Positions 11,283 to 23,391 of a DNA stretch of 64,000 nt are shown one piece after another. This DNA comes from Eucommia ulmoides. Taxonomy: Eukaryota > Streptophyta > Magnoliopsida > Garryales > Eucommiaceae. The notes below the pieces were generated by a model that worked only from the letters and a program-made list of their open reading frames with translations, was not told the DNA's origin and made no database searches. Where the stretch lies: positions 7,821,726 to 7,885,725 of the forward strand of contig CM028327.1 of assembly GCA_016647705.1 (NCBI GenBank), written 5' to 3'. Each line of letters opens with the position of its first letter. Within the stretch, counting starts at the first letter, position 1. The translations under genes and the position numbers were made by a program.

Positions 11283-12074
11283 GGTAGTGTTTGAATGATT
11301 TTTACCTTATCGTATTGCCCTTATTGAGAATGATATTAATATGATTTGTGGGCATATATGTGTGTGTCTATCTATATCTATATATATATATATTTTGTTA
11401 AAAAATTGAGATAATTAATTAGGGATATATATTTCTTAAAGTAAAACAATCAATTGAGAGATAATTGGTCACTAGTCTCCATTAAAGAGTATAATTTATA
11501 ATTTATCATATTTTTAAGTTGAGTATAAATCTTTTAATTATATCTTGTCTTGTATTTTAGTCTTACGATCAATGTTTTCTTATATTTCCAATCAATTTCA
11601 ATTAAGATTTACATCGTTAGTTGCCAAGACGACCTTCCGTCATTTCCCATCGCCATCTACCGTTGAACTTCAGGCCTCTGGTCTTTGAAGCACGGCCAAC
11701 AGCTGTTGAATTTTTTTTTAGTTACATATGACTAATTTTTAGTGTATTTTTTAGTTATAGCCAAAATTTTAGTATATTTTTAATGTATTTTTTAGTTAAT
11801 TTTTAGTCATATTTTCGCATATTTTTTAATTACATTTTAGTGTATTTTTAAATTACATTAATGTTATATTTTGGCAACTAAAAAATTAGTTAAATGAAAC
11901 TAAAAAACTAATAAAAATTGTTACTAAAATTTAATTGAATGTAACTTAAAAAAATCTGGCGATCGGTGACTGGGATATAGTTGATTGGTAATGACCGACA
12001 TCTGGCAGTTGGAGTTTGGTGACCATCGTCTGTAGCGGTTGACGATACAACCCTAATTTAAAAATTAGTGTTTT
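11283..12074. other. Gene-free AT-rich stretch with a possible fold-back element
   Basis: No coding capacity is seen. At about 11705-11960 the ends TTTTTTTAGTTACAT and ATGTAACTTAAAAAA are inverted and the interior repeats TTTTTAGTGTATTTT, suggesting a degraded ~250-bp MITE. No target duplication was identified. Confidence 0.4.
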
Positions 12075-12082
12075 CATAAACT

Positions 12083-12880
12083 TAGGGGTGTGCAATTACC
12101 CCGGAGACCCGACTCACCTATGTAAACCGCCCGACCCGAGCCCGAAATGATCGGGTAATGGGTTGAATGGGTCGAAATTCAGGTGAGAAGGATATTTTCA
12201 GGTTCGCGGGTCGGTCGACGGGTTTAATCCACGCCCATCCGAATAAACTCGACCTGTCCGCATAACTCACTTAAATTGGATTTTTTCTAGGGTTTTCGTT
12301 CATTTTCATTGCGTTTTCGTCGTCGTCTCTCTTCGGATTGTTCGTCTCTTTACGTGATAATCGTCTGTTCGGTGTCTTCGTTTTTCGTCTCTTACATGAT
12401 AATCGTCTAGATCTCGCTGCGATTCTAATCCAAAGCATCGATTCATCCTCTTGTGGCGACCTGACGGTAAGAGACAATAGCGACAACGAGAGTCTTCTTC
12501 TTCTCTCTCACTCTCTGTTATACTGAAAATCTGTGATTTAGTATGCGCGAAAATATGATGTTTAGTGTTTATTTGTGCCTTGATTTATACAATTATGTTG
12601 GATTCATACTGGATCATTACTTTGATTTTCTCAAAACCTAGTTTAGTGTATTTATAATTTTATACTTTGATTTGAACTAGATTAGTACTCGATTCAGTTC
12701 ACTCGAATGAGAACCGAACATCACCCGAGTTGCGACCGATCCACCGGAATCCGAACAACCCGCGAAATAGCGATTTCCTACTATACTTCAGTTGGCAACG
12801 GGTCTTCAATTTCAGACCCTGGACGAGTCGGGTCTTGAGTCCAGCAAAAAATAAGCCTACTCGACCTGTGCACACCCCTA
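12083..12880. mobile_element. Non-autonomous hAT-like element (798 bp)
   Basis: The ends are inverted: TAGGGGTGTGCA at 12083 and its complement TGCACACCCCTA ending at 12880. The flanking 8-mers CATAAACT (12075-12082) and TACAAACT (12881-12888) match at 6 of 8 positions, as expected for an aged hAT target duplication. Subterminal regions are rich in CGGGTCGGG-type motifs, like the autonomous hAT element at 18606-22889 with the same TIR. No transposase is inside; the small open frames at 12271-12526 look incidental. Confidence 0.75.
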
Positions 12881-13039
12881 TACAAACTCTGATAGTTTTC
12901 TTAATTTAATTTGGACATTCCACCAATTATCTCTTTGGGTGGAGCAAATACATATTTTTTTTAAAAAGTGCCATTATTTAAAAAAAAATGATAATTTTTT
13001 TTCTTCTAAAATTTTTGATAATTTATTTAGGACATTTAA

Positions 13040-13225
13040 AAAAAAAGAGAGTAAAATAATGATTTTTTGTCAACAATTCACAAAATTAAAATTTTAACCC
13101 ATATGCTATAGTAATATTTTTAGAAGTTTAAAGTTATTATCAAAAATCCAAAAATTACAGTATATCATCATAAAAGAAGTTATAATTTTTTACATAGAAA
13201 AATGACAACTTTTATGTTGTTGGCC
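13040..13225. mobile_element. Short MITE-like repeat, family A
   Basis: This AT-rich segment (AAATTAAAATTTTAACCCAT, then AAAAATTACAGTATATCATC) resembles segments at 50760-51012 and 59775-60008. Those copies have long inverted ends; here the right arm is incomplete. The surrounding 12889-14750 stretch holds no gene that I can recognise. Confidence 0.5.
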
Positions 13226-13699
13226 CAAAGAGTTACCCAAGAAGGGAATAATTGGGTAGTTTCGAAAATTTAAAAATTAAATACTTAAACACAAATAATT
13301 AGGTTGTGTTTGGGTAAATGATTTGGAGGAGGGATTTCAAAATCATTTTTTAACAAATCCCTTTTTTGGGTATTGAGTAGAAATGATTTTTTCAAGTGTC
13401 AAATAGTGTGAAAGAAAAGATTTAGAAATTATTTTGAAATAGGTGGAATTTAACAAATCCTTTTAAGAGAGGATTTTATCAATCCTATTCATCAGTCTTC
13501 TCAAATTCTCCTTCGCGCTACTTTTTCGTCGATTCCTTCTTTGTCCACCTTAAGAAGTAGCTTGCTTGTTTTACGGGTTTGGTTTTGTCGTGTGATATTG
13601 TTTGCTTCTTCATGGTTTGGAAAAGAATTGTTTTGTGACATTGTAAGATAGGAATGATTCGGCAAACGTTTGGGCAGAGGAAGAAAATGGAAAACAAGA

Positions 13700-13700
<1 letters not shown>

Positions 13701-13754
<54 letters not shown>
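13701..13754. repeat. (TA)n(TG)n microsatellite
   Basis: About 12 TA repeats run directly into about 15 TG repeats. No gene is near. Confidence 0.95.
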
Positions 13755-13755
<1 letters not shown>

Positions 13756-14754
13756 TGCTCATTGGAGTTTTGTTATTATTGTTGTTGTTGAGGCATTGAC
13801 CACTTAGCCGTTACTTATGACTTGGAATCGATTCTTACTTCTAAGAACATTGGTTTTAGCCAACGTGGTTACAATGTATTAATGAGAATCTTTGATAGAA
13901 GTCTAATTGCACTTTTTACCCTACTAGTTTGGGTATTTTTACACATTGATCTTTACTGTTTACTTTTTCACTAATTACTTATTTAAGTTTTAATCTTTTT
14001 TTTTTCTTCAGAAAACTGCTAATTGTATCACGATACCCTGCTTTGTGTGATTCAAAAATCAAAAAAATCATTGCATAAAGTGTGATTGAGTTTAAAGTTC
14101 AGGGATGAATAGTGTAATTTATGCTCTTTCTTTATTGTTTGATTACCCCTTCTGTTCATGTTTTGCATATTGCCTCTCTTGTTTCCCCTAAACAAGTAAT
14201 ATTTGGAAGCCATGCATAAACATAAAAAGCTTTGGACACAAAATTAAATTATACCGAAAGTTTAGAGATAAATGTGTAATTTATGTATAAGTTGCTGTTA
14301 GTCTCCTTTGGAGACTTTTGGTTGCACGTGGATTCTTTTCTTATTAGGAAGGAATTATTTATGGATTTTTGGACTCTCTATCTTGACTCTTTTGGTTGAT
14401 TCTTTTATACTATAGTTTTTGTTGAATATATAGTAAATTAGTATTAATAAAATTAAAGAAAAATGATAATAAGATTCCTAAAGAACATTAGTTGAACATG
14501 AAACTAGCCTTTTTATGTACTTTTCTGTAAAAATTATTATATAATATGAATCTCTTATGCATCATGATTGTCTAAGATTTACCTATTATTTGAGAAAATG
14601 TTATGTAAATGTCAATTTTTGACTGAATATATATTTTGATGGTAAACTTTATGTTCATGATTTTAATTATTTTTGTGAAGTCCGTGCTACTTATGATATA
14701 CATTAGAATAATTTACGGTAATTAATTTAATATAATGTTAATGGCATCTTATAT

Positions 14755-15150
14755 CCTTTGTGATTTGATCGAATTGCACTTTACACACTTGTGGTATTTT
14801 CATCAAGACTTATTCTCCTATGGTTTAGACTTAAGTGCAACGGTTATATTTTTCATTAAAGTTAACGAATCTCAAAAAATTAAAATTAATAAATTATTTA
14901 ATATTAATTGATATTTATAACTTGCGTTGGGTTGGGTAAGATAATATCCATTGTCTCTTTTTTTTTTTCTTTCCTTTATTTCTCCTTGTTCATCGGATCC
15001 GGTATAAGGGTGTATTTATCATTTTACTAAATTATGTTAATCATTTAACCGTTGCTCTTAAATTTGAATCACTTGGGAGTAAGTGCTGACAAAAATACCA
15101 TAAGGGTTTAAACTGTAATTTGGTCAAAATACGGGGACAAAATGTAATTG
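14755..15150. mobile_element. MITE with ~90-bp inverted ends
   Basis: The left arm (CTTTGTGATTTGATCGAATT ... AAGTGCAACGGTTA) is matched imperfectly in inverse by the right arm (TAACCGTTGCTCTTAAATTT ... GGTCAAAATACGGGG). The centre is AT-rich with no open frame. Exact ends and target duplication are not resolved. Confidence 0.6.
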
Positions 15151-15342
15151 ACCATTAATTTTAGGTTAAATTTATAATTTAAATTTTATATAAATATTTT
15201 TTGTCAAAATAATATTAGGAGGTGACTTTAAGCACTAGTAATTAGTCCCAACCCGACACCAATTCAAACCAATTTTTTAGCCATTTGCATCTTCCTTAGT
15301 TTAACAACTCTTCTTTTGTTTTTTCAGACTCAAAGATTAATA

Positions 15343-16237
15343 ACACTAACATTTGGTTGGACGGAATGGAATGAAAGAAGTAATGGAATGAGAGAAGGAA
15401 TGAAATTGAATTGTCAATAGAATCACTATTTCATTCACTTGTTTGGTTGGTATGAAATGAGGGAAAAAATAGAATAGCAGAATATAATAAAATTTCCATT
15501 ATGCGCTTATAATAAAATTTTATTATATTTCACTGTTCCATTCCTTCCCTCATTTTATTATATTTCAATATTGCATTCAATTTTCAGTTTCTGTTCTCTA
15601 ATTTCTGTTATCAATTTTTAGTTTTTGCTCTCTAATTTCTATTTCTGTTCTCAATTTTCAGTTTGTGTTCTCATTTTTCAGTTTTTGTTCTCAATTTTTT
15701 GTTCTCTAATTTTTTGTTCTCAATTTTTCTGTTCTCTAACTTTTTTGTTTTTTTTCTTAATTTTCAGTTCTCTAATTTTCTATTTTTATTCTCAATTTTC
15801 AGTTATCTAATTTTCAGTTTCTATTCTCAATTTTCTGTTTCTGTTCTTAATTTTCTATTTCTGTTCTTTAATTTTCTGTTCTCAATTTTCTATCTCTGTT
15901 CTCAATTTTTTGTTTCTATTCTAAATTTTCTATTCTCAATTTTCTGTTTTTGTTATCAATTTTTTGTTTATGTTCTAAATTTTCTGTTTTTTAATTTCTA
16001 TTTCTATACTCTAATTTCTAGATTGGGCTAGATCAACGATAATTTTTTTTGTAATTTTAGTTTTAATTTTATTGGGTTAGATTTGATTCCATCTCATTTC
16101 AAATAGAATTCCATTTCCTTGATTTTCATTCCAATGGAATCACAAAAGTGATTCTATTGGAGAACCAAACAATAGAATAGGAATCAAGGGCAGAATGCGA
16201 TTCTATTTCGCCTCCGATTCCGTCCAACCAAACATGC
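15343..16237. mobile_element. Fold-back/MITE-like element (~0.9 kb)
   Basis: The ends are inverted: CATTTGGTTGGACGGAATGG at the left and ATTCCGTCCAACCAAACATG at the right. Inner regions repeat GGAATGAAAG/CATTCCATT motifs in inverse. The interior 15590-16020 is a degenerate array of TCTGTTCTCAATTTTC units, thymine-rich on +, which creates long Phe/Leu-rich open frames that are not genes. It resembles Harbinger-like MITEs by general shape only; I cannot assign a superfamily. Confidence 0.65.
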
Positions 16238-17089
16238 CGTAAGTTCCTTCCTATTGATTTCGCTTCTGTGGAGAATACCCTTTCAGGATAAATGTCGATT
16301 TCAGTTCTCTCATCATCAGGTTGGTGTAGAGTTTGCCAACCGCTGCTCTTGAAAGCCATTTTTTTTCCACGTTTACCTATTTTTCAACTCTCCTCTATTT
16401 ACGTCCAGAATTTGCCAACTCCAGAATTTCCAAGAAGTGTTTACACTTCTCTTTATTTTCTTTTAAATCCTAGACTATATATATAAATGCCAATCATTTG
16501 ACTAAATATGTAAATGTCGTTCTTCAATCCCACCGCTAAGCCGTCACTATTCTTCAATTTCACCGCTGTCGTCGTTGGCCATTGCCATTGCCGTGCCGTG
16601 CTCGTTCTTTAGTGCTTAGGGTTTTCAATGGTGGTGGTGATCCTATAGGTTACATCAGTATAGAAGTGGATGCTGCATGCTTATTTCCTTTGACGTTCTG
16701 ATTTGATATTGAGGTAGTAGTGCTAAAGGCGTCGAGAACTACAAAGGTGATTCACTTAGAGATCGATTGGGACAAAGATCTGGAAGGGGTGAGGCCAGGA
16801 AGTTTGCTGTCGAATGTTGCTTTATCGATTTCTTCCTCATCACTCTCTCTAAATTCCAATACTTCTGCTGTTTTTGTAGATTTGCTTCTCTTGATCTAGT
16901 GAATCACCGTTGCCATCGTTGGCCATTTTTTCTCGTTTTTCATTTTTAGATTTTGTTTTCCATTTTTTAGATCTTATTCTAGATCTGAATGCTTGATTGA
17001 ATTTTTCATATCTGTTTAAGATCTTGAATGTTCGTGTGATTGAATTTTTTCAAATCTAGAATGTTCATGTGACTTTTTTTTTTGTGTGA
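16238..17089. other. Gene-free stretch
   Basis: No gene, repeat or RNA is recognised. Segments around 16555-16600 (CCGTCGTCGTTGGCCATTGCC-like) resemble transcribed leader sequence of plant genes, and similar wording recurs at 16905-16930, but no open frame with a known domain follows. Confidence 0.35.
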
Positions 17090-17372
17090 ATATTTGCAGT
17101 TTTTCAGACCATTCTTGATTTTTGGGGGAGTTGAATCAATTTCATTTCATTGTGAATATTCTTTTTGATGATTTCTCAGTGAATGTTTTGAATTGTATCT
17201 CTTTCATTTTCATATTCAATCACATACAAGGTGTGTGTATATATATATAGGTTGATTCTAGACATAAATTCCTACCAACAAGCTATCATATCTCTAATTA
17301 CCCCAATTCCACCCTTAATCAAATATCTAAAACAGAAAGGAAAAAATTGTTAGCATTATTCAACACTCATCC

Positions 17373-18597
17373 TCAAGTTGGTACATGGTTGTCCCACATA
17401 CCTAACGTGTCTAAAAACTTTGTGAATACCCAATTTGAGACTGCTTTGGTGAGGATGTCAGCCAACTGATCTTCTGATAGAATCTTAGGCAATTCCACAA
17501 TCTTTTCATCCATATTTTCCTTTATGAAAAATCTGTCGACCTCGATGTGCTGTGTGTGGTCACGTTGAACTAGATTATGCACGCTGTCACATACTACTTT
17601 ATTGTTGCAAAAGAACATGATAGGTTGTTTCGATAGATAACCCAAATCCTGCAAAATAAATTTTATCCATAATGTCTCACATAGTACATTTGCCAAATCT
17701 CTGAATTCAGCTTCTGCACTTGAGCGAACGACAACATTTTATTTTTTACTTTTCTATGTCACAAGGTTACCTTCTAGAAAGGTAAAGTATCCAAACGTAG
17801 ACTGCTTGTCACCCATATCACCAGCCCAATCAGTATCAATATAGGCTTCTATACTTTGATAGTCTGTGTTTTTAGTGAATAATACTCCTTTTCCTGGAGT
17901 AGAATTTAGATACCTCAAAATGCGAATAACAACATTCATATGTTGTTCTCTAAGATTATGCATAAACTGGTTGACAATACTCAAAGCATGAGCCAAATTT
18001 GGTCTGGTATAAGATATATACAACAATCTTCCTATAAATCTTTGGTATCTCCATTTGTCAACTGGTACCTAGTTGGACTCAACATATAGTTTTATACTTT
18101 CTTCAACTGGTGTATCAACTGGTTGACATGCTGACATAACAGTCTCTCAAAATAGATCAAGAGCATATTTTTTTTGAGACAAAACCATTCTTTTTTAAGA
18201 TAGGGATACTTCAATCCAAAGAAAATATTTCAAAAGGCTCAGATCTTTCATTTCAAATTCTTTGGACAAGTAATTCTGCAAGGCCTTCCTTTTATTTGGA
18301 TCATTCCCTGTAAACACCATATCATCCACATATACAATGAGTGTAGTTATCTTATTTTGGTCCTTTTTGAGGAAAAAAATATGATCTGAGGTGCTTTGAT
18401 AGTAGCCTAAGGTTATCATAGATTTGGTGAACCTTTCAAACCATGCCCTAGAAGACTGCTTTAATCTATACAATGATTTCGTTAGTTTGCAAACCTTCCA
18501 GCTGTGTTTTTTTGGGTATCATGCATCCTGGTGGGATATCTATGTAGACTTCTTCAGATAATTCACTATGCAAAAAATGCATTTTTCACATCAAATT
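17373..18597 (-). pseudogene. Copia RT core and RNase H
   Basis: Read from 18597 down, the fragment shows the RT motif region QFDVKNAF at the hAT junction, MYRLKQSSRAWFERF, the catalytic YVDDM box (18195-18473), the SQKKYALDL region, then RNase H with YIDTDWAGD, GNLVT and RSSAEAEF, ending with ILTKAV near 17420. Catalytic Asp pairs are present. Several stops interrupt it, notably TAG at 17754-17756 where the family has Trp, and TAA soon after where it has Gln, plus a frame break near 18195 and one near 18560. Confidence 0.9.
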
Positions 18598-18605
18598 GTT
18601 GTGAG

Positions 18606-18790
18606 TAGGGGTGTGCGGCGGTCGGATTGGGGCGGTTTGGGCTAAAACCGCAGACCAAACCGTTACTATGCGGTTTGCATTACTTTAAACCGTTGACCGC
18701 CCACTAGTGTGCGGGTTGGGGCGGGTTGAAATGTGCGGTTTGACGACTTCAAACCGTAAACCGCCCAATAGTATGCGGTTTGAGATTAAT
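18606..18790. promoter_or_regulatory. hAT subterminal repeats (left end)
   Basis: The left end carries repeated TGCGGTTTG and AAACCGC motifs in both orientations. The right end (22690-22889) carries related AACCCGC/GCGGGT motifs. In hAT elements such clusters are where the transposase binds; that role is inferred here from position. Confidence 0.55.
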
Positions 18791-19171
18791 TATGGTTTGA
18801 GTTAATAAATATTATTAAAAGACAAACAAATCATCACATTACTAAAACTTGCAAAAAAAAATAATCATAAAATTACAATAACAAAAAACATAGAAAAAAA
18901 AATTACAAACGTAAAAAATAACATCTAAAAATGTAAGCTTACTATTACAATCCAATTAATAATTAACTAAACAACTAAATATAGCTACCGAAACAAGAAT
19001 TAAAAAAATGAAATACAAAGACAAACTTAACCACGTGGTCTGCATCATCAACAAATAGTAATAGTGCTTGATCGTCCACTTGTTGAACTTGAAGCCGATT
19101 GATCGAGAACTTGTCAAAAATTAAATCAAATAATTAGTAAATCCCATTTCAATATTATGAATAATAAAAAA

Positions 19172-21295
19172 TTAAATTATATAAAATAAAAAACTTAAAT
19201 AATACAAACCTGGTTCGATATCTTTTTCAAATTCCTCGACCTCATCCATTATATTGCGAAGAGATATTGGCACTGAAGATAACAACCAATTTTGTGCACA
19301 AACAAGACGCTCAACCATTTGAGGGGACAATGAACTACGAAATGGATCCAGTATTCGCCCCCCCATACTAAATGCAGACTCTGACGCCACAGTTGACACA
19401 GGAACAACCAATACATCACGAGCAACCAAAGCCAACACTTTATATCTACTACAGTTAACCTTCCACCAATCCAAAATATCAAAGTTTTCATCCTTAGTTC
19501 TTTCAGGTAATTCGCTTAAATATTTTTCTACTTCAGACCCACCCCCCATATCTATTTTTCCTTCCATAAAACTCTCAAATTGGGATGCAATCAACATATG
19601 TGGATTTTCATCCATAATATCTAAATCCATAATTGACGTAGAAGTCACATCCCCACTCCCACTCTCATTTGGGCCACTCTCACCCCTAGTTTCAACATGC
19701 GTACTCATTAACTCCATAGAAGAATAGCATTCATACAATCGATTTATTGCAAACTTCACATTGTCAATCAATAAATTTGCAATCTCAGTAGTATACATTT
19801 TCGAAAAACAAAATTGGAGATATGAAAGCTTCTTCCTTGGATCTAACAAAACAGCTACATACAAAATAACATTAATCTTGTCCCCATTTCCCCAGTACTT
19901 GTCAAATTTTGATTTCATATTCATCGCCATTTTAGCCACCCCATTATCTTGAACCAAGATCAAACGATCAATTGCGCTTCGAATTATAAAAATTTCATCG
20001 AAAAATGAGTTCGAAGTAACATACAAGGTACCAGAGAAACGTTTCGTCGCCTCATAAAACAGTTTCAAAAATTTAACAAACGCACGACATCTTACCCAAT
20101 CTTCATCATTCGGAGGAGATCCAGTTATATCACTCATGTCTTTTTCAAGAAAATAAGCACGAAATCTAGGATCCTCAACGTCTAATCTTTCAAATGCTTT
20201 TTCAAACTTTCCAGCAGAATCTAACATTTTGTAGGTGGAATTCCACCTTGTTGGCACATCAAGGCACAAAAGACTCTTAGACTCAATTTTCAACATATTA
20301 ACGCATTTCAAAAAAGATTGAAATCGACTAGGCGAAGATTTTACATATCTTACTGCTCCACGAACCCTTTGAATAGAATCATCTAAGTCTTTTAACCCTT
20401 CCACAACTATCAAATTTAAGATGTGAGCACAACATCTCATATGTAAAAGCTCGTGACCTAAAATTGTGCCTTTCCAATTTTTTGTCACCTTTTGTAAAAA
20501 TTTAATGGTAAGATTATTTGAACTAGCATTATCCACCGTTAAAGTGAAAAACCCCTCAATTCCTCATTCAAGCAAACATTGTTCAATCTTCTTACCAATA
20601 GTCTCCCCTTTATGATCGTTAACAATGCAAAAATTCAATATTCTTTTTTCAAGTTTCCAATCATCATTTACGAAATGACATGTCAAACACATATAATTTA
20701 AATTCTGAATGGACGTCCATGTGTCTGTAGTCAAACATATCCTACGACCTTTCAAAAGTTTTCTCAAATTTTCTCTTTCTACATCAAAAATCTTCATTAT
20801 ATCACGAGCAATTGTGTATCGAGAAATATTTAACCATTTCGGTTGCAAAGCAATACAAAACCTCCTAAACCCATAATTTTCCACAAATCTAAAAGGCAAT
20901 TCATCAATTATGATCATCTCTGCAAGAGCCTTTCTAGCATCTTCTTGATTAAAACTTAATGTAACAAGTTGACCACCCTCTTCTCCAATTTTTTTAGGTT
21001 TAAAACCCAATGTTGCTTGCCCCTTAAGTTGTTCTTTATACGGATATTTAGGACAACTATGCAAATGATTTCTTAAAGTACTTGTACCGTGACGCTTTGA
21101 ATTAGCACGATAAATTTTTTTACAATATAAACATGATGCTTTCGGTTCACCCTCTATTTGAAATTCTTCAAAATGCTCCCACACATCAGATTTTTTTCTT
21201 TTACATACCGTACTTTTAGGGGGAAGCTGTCCAGTCGAAGCAATATTCCCATTCAGATTGTTCACTTTCACTTCATTCGTTACCGCAGTATCCAT
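19172..21295 (-). pseudogene. hAT transposase (BED finger, hATC), one nonsense codon
   Basis: One reading frame runs from ATG at 21295 (MDTAVTNEV) to 19172, about 707 codons, broken only by TGA at 20564-20566 in CLLE*GIEGFF, where relatives have Trp. Domains: BED zinc finger (SDVWEHF, CLYCKKIY, H-C pair in HLHSC), the hAT core with TTDTWTS (Asp) and TVDNASSN (Asp), DUF4413-like middle, and C-terminal hATC dimerisation region (LDWWK, VASESAFSMGGRILD). The last residues after EKDIEPG may be read-through of a GT donor near 19207, with a short Ser-rich last exon near 19105. The protein would cut and paste the 18606-22889 element. A Trp-to-stop change is a single base, so this is a very young pseudogene. 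Confidence 0.93.
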
Positions 21296-21309
21296 CACTA
21301 AAAGAATAT

Positions 21310-22250
21310 ATAAACCATGATAAGTAAAATAACAAATAAAAATAGAAACACGAAACAGAAACATGAAACATGAAACAGAAACACGAAACAGAAACATGAA
21401 CATGAAACTGATAGGAATTGACTAAAACTTGTCTTTTAATCATTAAATTACCTTAGACACCTTAAAATTAAACACGAAACAGAAACAGAAACATGAAACA
21501 GAAACACGAAACAGAAACAGAAACATGAAACAGAAACACGAAACAGAAACAGAAACAGAAACAGAAACAGAAACAGAAACATGAACATGAAACTGATAGG
21601 AATTGACTAAAACTTGTCTTTTAATCATTAAATTACCTTAGACACCTTAAAATTAAACACGAAACAGAAACAGAAACATGAAACAGAAACACGAAACAGA
21701 AACAGAAACATGAAACAGAAACACCGAACAGAAACAGAAACAGAAACATGAACATGAAACTGATAGGAATTGACTAAAACTTGTCTTTTAATCATTAAAT
21801 TACCTTAGACACCTTAAAATTAAACATGAAACAGAAACAGAAACATGAAACAGAAACACGAAACAGAAACAGAAACAGAAACATGAACATGAAACTGATA
21901 GAAATTGACTAAAACTTGTCTTTTAATCATTAAATTACCTTAGACACCTTAAAATTAAACATGAAACAGAAACAGAAACAGAAACATGAAACAGAAACAC
22001 GAAACAGAAGCAGAAACATGAAACAGAAACACGAAACAGAAACAGAAACATGAACATGAACATGAAACTGATAGGAATTGACTAAAACTTGTCTTTTAAT
22101 CATTAAATTACCTTAGACACCTTAAAATTAAACATGAAACAGAAACAGAAACATGAAACAGAAACACGAAACAGAAACAGAAACACGAAATAGAAACACG
22201 AAACAGAAACAGAAACATGAAACAAAAATATGAAACTAATAGGTTCAGAA
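21310..22250. repeat. (GAAACA)n-containing tandem array in the hAT 5' region
   Basis: Five units start at GATAGGAATTGACTAAAACT (21410, 21595, 21762, 21897, 22070; spacing 185, 167, 135, 173). Each has a conserved ~80-bp core (TTGTCTTTTAATCATTAAAT ... CTTAGACACC) and a variable run of AGAAAC/ATGAAAC hexamers that explains the length differences. It lies upstream of the transposase ATG, within the likely promoter or 5' UTR. Confidence 0.92.
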
Positions 22251-22897
22251 ACATGAAAATCATAAGAGGGAAAATTATACATACCTATGCAAAATCGAGA
22301 GCGAAATCGCCAAATCGGAATCGGAATGGAAAACGCCAAATCGGAGTACAGTGTGTACACGATTCGAAGTCCAAATCGGAGTAAATCAACCTCTCCGTCT
22401 TTGAAATCGAAATCGAGATTGGAAATCCAACTCAAAATCACTTTCGTCTTCGTCTTCACCATTGTATTATATAGATGGAGAAATTGAAAGTTTCAAAACA
22501 TATTTTCCATAATCGAATTAGGAAATCGAAAACTTTTGGAAAGTATTACACAATCCGGTCTTCGATTTGGGGATGAAAAAGGAAAGGGGAGATTGGGAGC
22601 CCTAGTCGTCGACGGTGGAACGGGAAGAAACGATGAACGGATGAAGAGAAGTCTGAAAAAGGGGGGGTGTATAGATCCAGGCCTAAACGACGTCGTTTAG
22701 GCCTGTTTTCGGGCGGGCGGGTCAACCCGCCAAAGAAACCCCCAAACCCGCGAGCCGACCCGAACAGTAACGGGCTGGGTCAGTTCAGCCCGCGCAACTC
22801 GCGGGTCTGTTCGGGCTGGTCTAATTTCGGACGGTTTTTGAACGGTTTGGGTTGGTTTAACGGGTTAATCCGCCCGCTGCACACCCCTAGTTGTGAG

Positions 22898-23391
22898 GGC
22901 CAATCCAAGTTTGCAGCTAAAGACAATATAACATGAATTGTGTTGATTTTGGCTATAGGTAAAAATGATTCTGTGTAATCAATCCCCGTAGGTTTAAGTA
23001 TATCATTTTACTACCAGTCTTGCCTTAAAGCGTTCAATTGTGCCATTAGCCTTGTACTTCACTGTGTAAATCCACCAAGATCCAACTGGTTTATTTCTTG
23101 GTGGAAGATTAACTAGTTCCTATGTTTCATTTTTTTTCCTAGAGATTTCATCTTCTTGTTCATAGCTATTTTCCACTAGGATCAAATAAGGCTTCTTGCA
23201 TACTGTTACGAATAGATACAACAAATAATTAATTCACAAATGACATTTAATTCTGACAAATAATGGTTAGTGACATAATGACTCATGAGATATTTTACTT
23301 TACTAGAGAGTTTAGGTTCATATGTGGATTTAGGAATACCTCGTGTGTGGCGTTGTGGTAACTGTCTTCTGTGTGGGTCAAGAACATTTTC
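22898..23391 (-). pseudogene. Copia RT N-terminus and linker
   Basis: The minus strand reads RRQLPQRHTRGIPKSTYEP and KYLMSHYVTNHYLSEL (23206-23390), the usual segment between integrase and RT of copia elements, followed toward lower coordinates by degenerate RT N-terminal sequence up to the hAT junction (AANLDWP). It is cut on its upper side by the solo LTR at 23392; the reading continues at 25969. Confidence 0.85.

Larger units (their letters stand above)
18606..22889. mobile_element. hAT transposon, 4,284 bp, with perfect 8-bp target duplication
   Basis: The ends TAGGGGTGTGC and GCACACCCCTA are inverted, and the 8-mer GTTGTGAG flanks the element exactly on both sides (18598-18605 and 22890-22897). 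It carries a BED-finger hAT transposase on -. It sits in the RT domain of a copia element; removing it with one duplication copy restores the copia frame region. The perfect duplication suggests a fairly recent insertion relative to the decayed copia around it. It is potentially autonomous except for one nonsense codon. Confidence 0.95.

Noticed and set aside
15625-16031. Phe/Leu-rich open frames that look like membrane proteins
   Set aside because: Products of a thymine-rich repeat array inside a fold-back element.
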